Of a stretch of DNA of 7,033 nt, positions 1 to 4,290 are shown piece after piece (the stretch's first letter is position 1; every line of letters begins with the position of its first letter). The position numbers and the translations under genes are program-made. The stretch comes from Desulfotignum sp. (GTDB taxonomy: Bacteria > Desulfobacterota > Desulfobacteria > Desulfobacterales > Desulfobacteraceae), in the NCBI GenBank assembly GCA_011390695.1, contig JAABRW010000018.1, positions 1-7,033 of the forward strand. The letters are read 5' to 3'. Under the pieces are notes generated by a model. The model was given only the letters and a program-made list of their open reading frames with translations. It made no database searches and had not been told where the DNA came from.

Positions 1-1
1 T

Positions 2-715
2 GACTCCATGGGCAAACTGACAAAATCCATGGAAGATATCTCCAAGGCCAGTGAAGAAACCTCCAAGATCATCAAAACCATCGATGAAATCGCCTTCCAG
101 ACCAATCTGCTGGCATTGAATGCAGCAGTGGAAGCGGCCCGTGCCGGAGAAGCAGGTGCCGGTTTTGCCGTGGTGGCCGACGAGGTAAGAAATCTTGCCA
201 TGCGGGCGGCAGATGCTGCCAAGAATACGGCGGAACTCATTGAAGGTACCGTGAAAAAAGTCAATGACGGCTCCAAACTGGTTTCCACCACCAACGAAGC
301 ATTCGGCCAGGTGGCGGACAGCTCCGCCAAGGTGGGGGATCTGATTGCGGAAATTTCTGCCGCATCCAAAGAACAGTCCAGCGGTATTGAACAGGTGAAT
401 ATTGCCATCACGGAAATGGACAAGGTGGTGCAGCAGAATGCTGCCAATGCTGAAGAATCCGCATCCGCATCCGAAGAGATGAATGCCCAGGCAGAACAGC
501 TCAAAGAATATGTGGATGATCTGGTGATGCTGGTGACGGGCAAAAGAGACCAGGGACACGCCGCTGCCCGAACAAAATCCACCAAAACCATTGGATCCCA
601 TCATCCAAAGCAGGTAACGGGCAGCAAAAAAATGCTGGCCGGAAAGACCGGAGAAGTGCGGCCGGACCAGGTCATTCCCTTTGATGATGACGACGATGAT
701 TTTAAAAACTTTTAA
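2..715 (+). CDS. Methyl-accepting chemotaxis protein, C-terminal part (5' end outside window)
   Basis: This is the cytoplasmic signalling half of a chemoreceptor, which controls CheA through CheW at the receptor tip. The frame is open from base 2, so the ATG at 8 is probably internal; the sensor domain, membrane segments and HAMP lie off the left edge. Residues below are counted from that ATG. The hairpin tip is seen at about 28-66 ([20 protein letters not shown], then [13 protein letters not shown]), the signature of MCP signalling domains. Long heptad helices run on both sides, and E156-E157 in an Ala/Ser-rich context are plausible methylation sites. From about residue 180 the chain becomes a flexible Lys/Gly-rich linker, followed by six Asp (226-231) and the terminal DFKNF. 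That ending fits the x-aromatic-x-x-aromatic pentapeptide that tethers CheR/CheB in receptors such as Tar (NWETF). The ligand cannot be told from this part. The family call is very secure. Confidence 0.97.
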   Translation, partial: DSMGKLTKSMEDISKASEETSKIIKTIDEIAFQTNLLALNAAVEAARAGEAGAGFAVVADEVRNLAMRAADAAKNTAELIEGTVKKVNDGSKLVSTTNEAFGQVADSSAKVGDLIAEISAASKEQSSGIEQVNIAITEMDKVVQQNAANAEESASASEEMNAQAEQLKEYVDDLVMLVTGKRDQGHAAARTKSTKTIGSHHPKQVTGSKKMLAGKTGEVRPDQVIPFDDDDDDFKNF

Positions 716-760
716 TACAACCAGCAGGGAACGCCCCTGACAAGGGAAACCCGCTAACCT

Positions 761-814
761 GATGCCCGCTCCTCATGTTCTTGTTTTTTGACAGGAACTG
801 AGGAGCAGGGCATC
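761..814 (+). terminator. Long imperfect hairpin, likely rho-independent terminator of the MCP gene
   Basis: The arm at 761-775 pairs with 799-814 as 15 bp, with one bulged A at 807. Past a bulged T at 776 the pairing continues, 777-784 with 791-798 including one T-G wobble, and closes on a six-base loop at 785-790. The total is about 23 pairs. It begins 45 bases after the MCP stop codon and is followed by a T-rich but interrupted tail (815-828). No T-tract exists for the opposite direction, so termination of + strand transcription is the natural reading. The uneven tail lowers certainty. Confidence 0.65.
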
Positions 815-826
815 TGCTATTTTCGT

Positions 827-855
827 TTGACAGTAACAATCGGGCAGATTATGCT
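827..855 (+). promoter_or_regulatory. Candidate sigma-70 promoter for the binding-protein/sensor pair
   Basis: A perfect -35 hexamer TTGACA (827-832) is followed by a 17-base spacer and TATGCT (850-855), which matches four of six bases of the -10 consensus. It lies just downstream of the MCP terminator hairpin and would start transcription near 862, giving a leader of about 160 bases to the ATG at 1023. The location and the perfect -35 support it; the -10 is only fair. Confidence 0.45.
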
Positions 856-1022
856 GAAAAACCATGCTGACGTCATTGATTAGCTAATGCCGCAAGAAAC
901 CAAAACATATGGTGAATCAACATGCATATAGATCGCCGAGGCCATGGAATGAACTGGCTTCCGCAAACCATGAAAAACCGGTCAACAGAAGGTTCTTTCA
1001 TATAAACATAAAGCGGTGATAC

Positions 1023-2060
1023 ATGAATAATAACCGGAAAATTTTTACGGCAGTTCTTGCGGGTGTTATTTTTTTGGGCCTGTCTTTTTCAGCCGCAGCC
1101 AAACCGTTCAAAAATGTGGTTGTCATTGTCACCATGCCGGTACCGGCCTGCGAAGCACATTTGGCAGCTTTTGTATCCCAGCTCACAGAACTGGGATACA
1201 AGGATGGGGAAAATATGGCTTTGACCATCATCCGGGCAAATGGCGACCGTGAATTTGCTGAAGATCAACTGCAAAAGGTGGTGAAAGCCGGCAGACCTGA
1301 TGTGGTTGCCACCATAGCCACCCTGGCCTCCCAGGCAGCGGTGAATGTGCTGAAAAATACGGATGTACCAATTTTCTTTTTCCAGGTTTCCGATCCTGTG
1401 GGGGCAGGCCTGGTTGAAAAAATCGGGGAACCAACCGGCACAAACGTTGCCGGACGGATTTTCACTGTCCCTGCAGAAGTGAGAATCAGCCTGGCCATGC
1501 GCCTGGCAGGCCAGACCATCCCTGAAAAAAGACCGGTACGGTTCGGGTTTATCCATTCCTCATATCCGTCTGCAAAAGGAGATATGCTTGCATTGACAGC
1601 CATTGAGAAGAACCGAAATGACATGGTGTTTGACACATATGAGATTCCCTATGAAAAAGTGCCCGAAGGGGTTCCACAGATGCTGGCAAAAACATTGGAC
1701 GGCATTCACACCCTGTCGGACACAGTGGACTTCTGGTGGGAACCCCAGGGCCCCCTGGGGGAGCTGGATGCATTCACCCGGCTGCTGATGGACCGGTCAA
1801 CGGTCCCGGTGGCCATGGGACAAACCATGGAAAGCGTTAAAATGGGGGCGCTCATGCATATCACACCGGACCTTGCAGCCGGCGGACAAGAGGCGGCAAA
1901 GCTGGTGGACGGTATTTTAAAAGGGGCTGATCCAGGCACCATTGCCGTTACTGCGCCGGCAACATTCACACTGGGCATCAACATTACCACGGCGCTGGGT
2001 TTACATATTGTTGTACCACCGGATATACTGGAACTTGCCGGGGATTACATTTACCAGTAA
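1023..2060 (+). CDS. Periplasmic ABC-type substrate-binding protein (ABC_sub_bind / TrpX-like family)
   Basis: This is a predicted exported solute-binding protein of 345 residues, usual for the family. Residues 1-26 form a signal peptide: NNNRK, a hydrophobic core at 8-22, and AAA before K27. There is no lipobox Cys at that position. The mature part starts with a Rossmann-like strand (NVVVIVTMPVP, 31-41). It carries the family hallmark near 117-146 (PIFFFQVSDPVGAGLVEKIG, later TNVAGRI) and the usual closing segment with GINITTALGL and PPDIL near residue 333. These match PF04392-type proteins, often annotated TrpX or YtrB-like; the ligand is unknown, and some relatives are linked to aromatic amino acids. 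No permease or ATPase gene is next to it, whereas a Cache-like membrane sensor follows after 77 bp, so a sensory co-receptor role is possible (inference). The ATG is supported by the signal peptide starting there, not by its weak ribosome site. Confidence 0.9.
   Translation: MNNNRKIFTAVLAGVIFLGLSFSAAAKPFKNVVVIVTMPVPACEAHLAAFVSQLTELGYKDGENMALTIIRANGDREFAEDQLQKVVKAGRPDVVATIATLASQAAVNVLKNTDVPIFFFQVSDPVGAGLVEKIGEPTGTNVAGRIFTVPAEVRISLAMRLAGQTIPEKRPVRFGFIHSSYPSAKGDMLALTAIEKNRNDMVFDTYEIPYEKVPEGVPQMLAKTLDGIHTLSDTVDFWWEPQGPLGELDAFTRLLMDRSTVPVAMGQTMESVKMGALMHITPDLAAGGQEAAKLVDGILKGADPGTIAVTAPATFTLGINITTALGLHIVVPPDILELAGDYIYQ
1171..1201. repeat. Perfect 11-bp inverted repeat inside the binding-protein gene
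   Basis: TTGTATCCCAG (1171-1181) and CTGGGATACAA (1191-1201) are exact reverse complements separated by nine bases. The mRNA could form a stable stem-loop about 150 bases into the gene. It encodes the ordinary-looking stretch FVSQLTELGYK, so selection at the protein level may explain part of it. No function is known. Confidence 0.6.
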
Positions 2061-2137
2061 TCCCCCCTCTCCATGCCCTGACAGGCAAAACAAATCATGA
2101 AAAGCATCAGCTGTAAGAAACCAGCAGGAAAAAACAA

Positions 2138-3166
2138 ATGAAACTGCAATCCAAGATCGCATACAGCATCATTCCTTTGGTCTTATCAAGCCTTTTTTTA
2201 CTTGGTGCCTGGTCCATCAAAAAAGCAGGGGAAAGTATCCACAAATCCACATTTTTATACATGAATACCGTCATCGATTCCTATATGCCGGATATTGAAA
2301 AAAACCATCAGCTCCTGGTGAAAAACGGACTGGATACCATTGCTTCCTTTGTTTCTGAATACAAAAAACATGCCGTCAGAACAGCTGAAAATCTGACACT
2401 GCCGGACAACTCCCATCTTTTTATCATGGATGGCAGCGGAAACCTGGTTTTTTGTTCCACCAAAAAACATACAGATGTGATGACCGCGGTTTGGGGTCCT
2501 GCTGCAAAAAAAATACGTTCTGCCTCTGCTGATGATGCTGCACCGGAATACACAGGCAGGGCAGAGGAAGCAGGCATAGAAACAGTATATGTGGCACGAC
2601 AGTTCTCCCCATGGGACTGGGTGATATTTTTTGCCATGGAGGACAAGGTGGTGAGCGGGGCAAAGAGACAAATTCGAAATGCCACCATCGGCATTGCGGG
2701 AATATGTGCAATTTTATCCATCGCCATGATCTTGATTGTATTCAACAAATTTTTCGCAACACCTGTCAGAAGAATAAGCAACAGCGCTTCTGCCATTGCA
2801 GCAGGCAGACATGTCAGGCAGATCGATGTCAGATCCAATGATGAAATGGGTGATCTTGCCCGCAATATGGAAACAATGTCCCGGGCGATCCAGCAGCACC
2901 GGGCTGAAATAAAACAATCCCATGATGAACTGGAAACACGGGTCAAAGAACGAACCATGGAACTGGAAACCGCTCTTTCAAAGATCAAAACCCTGAAAGG
3001 CCTGCTTCCCATCTGCATGCACTGCAAAAAGATACGGGATGACAAAGGGTACTGGAAACAGATGGAAGCCTATATCCAGAAAAATTCAGAAGCTGAATTC
3101 AGCCACAGCATCTGCGAAGAATGTGCACACAAATATTATCCGGATATTGATTTAACCGGCGACTGA
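2138..3166 (+). CDS. Cache-like/HAMP membrane sensor with C-terminal CxxC...CxxC module, no kinase domain
   Basis: This is a membrane sensor of 342 residues. TM1 spans about 7-27 and TM2 about 184-206, with a periplasmic domain of about 155 residues between them. That domain has a long N-terminal helix and a PAS-like sheet segment (HLFIMDGSGNLVFCST, 93-108, and SPWDWVIFFAME, 157-168), which resembles single Cache domains. A HAMP domain follows at about 206-258 (P209, then NDEMGDLARNMETM), then a charged coiled coil to about 287. The C-terminus holds C293-x2-C296, KKIRDDKGYW (297-306), FSH (321-323) and C326-x2-C329, ending near YYPD. I recognise this module as a recurrent tail of delta-proteobacterial sensor proteins, but I know of no function; the four Cys could bind zinc (inference). 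No HisKA, HATPase, GGDEF or receiver follows before the stop. The start is supported by AGGAA (2126-2130) seven bases upstream. It probably shares a transcript with the binding protein 77 bp before it. Confidence 0.82.
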   Translation: MKLQSKIAYSIIPLVLSSLFLLGAWSIKKAGESIHKSTFLYMNTVIDSYMPDIEKNHQLLVKNGLDTIASFVSEYKKHAVRTAENLTLPDNSHLFIMDGSGNLVFCSTKKHTDVMTAVWGPAAKKIRSASADDAAPEYTGRAEEAGIETVYVARQFSPWDWVIFFAMEDKVVSGAKRQIRNATIGIAGICAILSIAMILIVFNKFFATPVRRISNSASAIAAGRHVRQIDVRSNDEMGDLARNMETMSRAIQQHRAEIKQSHDELETRVKERTMELETALSKIKTLKGLLPICMHCKKIRDDKGYWKQMEAYIQKNSEAEFSHSICEECAHKYYPDIDLTGD

Positions 3167-3181
3167 ATATCACCAGCAGCA

Positions 3182-3219
3182 CGGAATAAACCCGGAATAT
3201 TGTTATCAAAAGCCGGAAT
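3182..3219 (+). repeat. Three CGGAAT direct repeats in near-helical phase
   Basis: CGGAAT occurs at 3182-3187, 3193-3198 and 3214-3219, with start-to-start distances of 11 and 21 bases, close to one and two turns of DNA. The last copy ends six bases before a candidate -35 box. The arrangement would suit an activator bound on one face of the helix. Six-base repeats are short, so chance is a real alternative. Confidence 0.3.
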
Positions 3220-3225
3220 TAACAC

Positions 3226-3254
3226 TTGATTAAAAAAAATATTTTATGTAAAAA
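3226..3254 (+). promoter_or_regulatory. Candidate promoter for the CheX-receiver gene
   Basis: TTGATT (3226-3231), a 17-base A/T-rich spacer and TAAAAA (3249-3254) each match four of six sigma-70 positions. The stretch 3221-3275 is strongly A+T-rich, which also makes chance matches easy. A transcript from here would have a short leader ending in a good ribosome site, GGAG (3277-3280), five bases before the ATG at 3286. Confidence 0.35.
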
Positions 3255-3285
3255 TGCTTATTTTGAATAAATATCTGGAGACGGT

Positions 3286-4167
3286 ATGACCCAGTTCAAT
3301 GAACATATAAATATTCTAATAGATGCCTATAAATCAAGCATAGAGCAAATGACCCGCCTGAAGGTTACAGGTGCGGAAAAAAGACAGGTTCTCAAGGAAA
3401 AGAATGATCTGCAATTTGCGCATATTATATCCTATACTGATTATGACAATAAAGTTGAAGGGGAATTTGTCCTGACATTTAACAGTGTTCAGGATGCCTT
3501 GAAACTTGCTTCTGCTATTGCGGAAAGACTTGGAATGGGAAAGCTTACAGAAATCGGTGATGATTCCACCGATCTGCTGAATGAATTTTTAAATGTAGTG
3601 GTGGGACGAACCATATCAGACTGGGACAGCATTGGCTTGAAAGTGAAATTCGGCACACCTGTCTACAAAAAAAGCCACAAAATCAACCCTTTAAAATCTT
3701 TGAAGGGATATATCATCAGCCTTGATGTAGCGGAAGCAGAAGCAGAAAAGTCAACGGAACAGATCATTTTAAGGGTATATTTCGATGAAAAATCGGAAAG
3801 CAAAATCAAGGACAAAAAAATACTGCTTGTTGATGACTCCAGAGTCATGAGAAATATTATCTCCCAAATGCTTATTGCAGAAGGCGCCGTGATAAAAGAG
3901 GCGGAAAATGGTGCAGTGGGTGCAAGAGTTTATCGAACATTTCATCCTGATTTAACCCTCATGGATATCAATATGCCTGAAATGGGTGGTTTTGAAGCCA
4001 TTGAAAAAATCAGAGAATTTGATGCAGGTTCAAAATTTATTATTCTTTCTTCAAGCTCCAGAAAAGATGAAATTATCAAAGCAAAACAGTTAAAAGTATC
4101 AGGATATCTGGTGAAACCGGTGGAGCCGGAGCAGCTTATCGATCGCGTCTCTGCCATACTGGGCTGA
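3286..4167 (+). CDS. CheX-like phosphatase domain fused to a response-regulator receiver
   Basis: This protein of 293 residues has two domains. Residues about 1-168 resemble CheX/CheC/FliY CheY-P phosphatases: D96-x3-E100-x2-N103 followed by P125 fits the (D/S)xxxExxN...P active-site pattern, in which Glu and Asn drive dephosphorylation. Residues about 176-293 form a complete receiver with the acidic pair D183-D184, phospho-acceptor D227 (LMDINMPEMGG), Ser at 255-256 in the Thr/Ser position and K277 before P278. All catalytic residues of both halves appear intact. It may dephosphorylate its own receiver or another CheY, or the receiver may gate the phosphatase (inference). The protein is probably cytoplasmic, with no signal or membrane segment. 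The start is supported by GGAG five bases upstream. It lies 123 bp before the hybrid kinase, which could be its phosphodonor. The gene is A+T-rich compared with the genes at the window's left side. Confidence 0.9.
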   Translation: MTQFNEHINILIDAYKSSIEQMTRLKVTGAEKRQVLKEKNDLQFAHIISYTDYDNKVEGEFVLTFNSVQDALKLASAIAERLGMGKLTEIGDDSTDLLNEFLNVVVGRTISDWDSIGLKVKFGTPVYKKSHKINPLKSLKGYIISLDVAEAEAEKSTEQIILRVYFDEKSESKIKDKKILLVDDSRVMRNIISQMLIAEGAVIKEAENGAVGARVYRTFHPDLTLMDINMPEMGGFEAIEKIREFDAGSKFIILSSSSRKDEIIKAKQLKVSGYLVKPVEPEQLIDRVSAILG

Positions 4168-4190
4168 TATCCGCGCTGAATGAGAACCAG

Positions 4191-4229
4191 ATCAAATTCT
4201 TTGATTTATCATTATGATTTGTGTAATTT
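4191..4229 (+). promoter_or_regulatory. Palindrome ATCAAA-TTC-TTTGAT overlapping a weak promoter-like sequence
   Basis: A 6-bp perfect inverted repeat (4191-4196 with 4200-4205, three-base gap) overlaps TTGATT (4201-4206). TGTAAT (4222-4227) lies 15 bases further on and would be a reasonable -10, although the spacer is short. The palindrome could be an operator or a small A/T-rich stem at the end of the preceding transcript. No G+C-rich terminator is visible between 4168 and 4290. Confidence 0.25.
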
Positions 4230-4290
4230 TAGACAGATGGAGTAAGCATAAAAAAATTTCGATCCAATAAAAAAGGTTTTTTTCAAGAAA

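Larger units (their letters stand above)
716..1022 (+). other. 307-bp intergenic region between MCP and binding-protein gene
   Basis: This gap separates the MCP gene from the binding-protein gene and holds no convincing gene. It contains a long imperfect hairpin at 761-814, a candidate sigma-70 promoter at 827-855, and about 160 bases of leader before the ATG at 1023. The ribosome site for 1023 is weak: GGTGA at 1015-1019, only three bases before the ATG. I see no riboswitch consensus that I recognise. Confidence 0.7.

Noticed and set aside
946..958. Sigma-54-like GG...GC in TGGAATGAACTGGC
   Set aside because: The gap is nine bases instead of ten, and the surrounding bases do not fit.
978..1006. 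TATAAA (1001-1006) as a -10 box for the binding-protein gene
   Set aside because: No acceptable -35 at 15-18 bases, and transcription would begin at the ribosome site; TTGACA-N17-TATGCT at 827-855 is better.
909..1019. 36-codon open frame (ATG at 909, TGA at 1017) ending just before the binding-protein start
   Set aside because: No clear ribosome site, no recognisable composition or motif, and such short frames are common by chance; it could only be an untested leader peptide.
2097..2141. 14-codon frame whose TGA overlaps the ATG at 2138
   Set aside because: Too short, no ribosome site of its own; the AGGAA at 2126-2130 is enough to start the sensor gene without coupling.
2308..3045. 245-codon frame on the minus strand across the sensor gene
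   Set aside because: Composition is typical of an antisense shadow (Ser-rich, no domain), and the + strand frame has clear membrane, HAMP and Cys motifs.
4191..4205. FNR/CRP-like half-sites in ATCAAA-TTC-TTTGAT
   Set aside because: The half-sites point outward (ATCAA before TTGAT) with the wrong gap for the FNR box, so only an unnamed dyad is reported.
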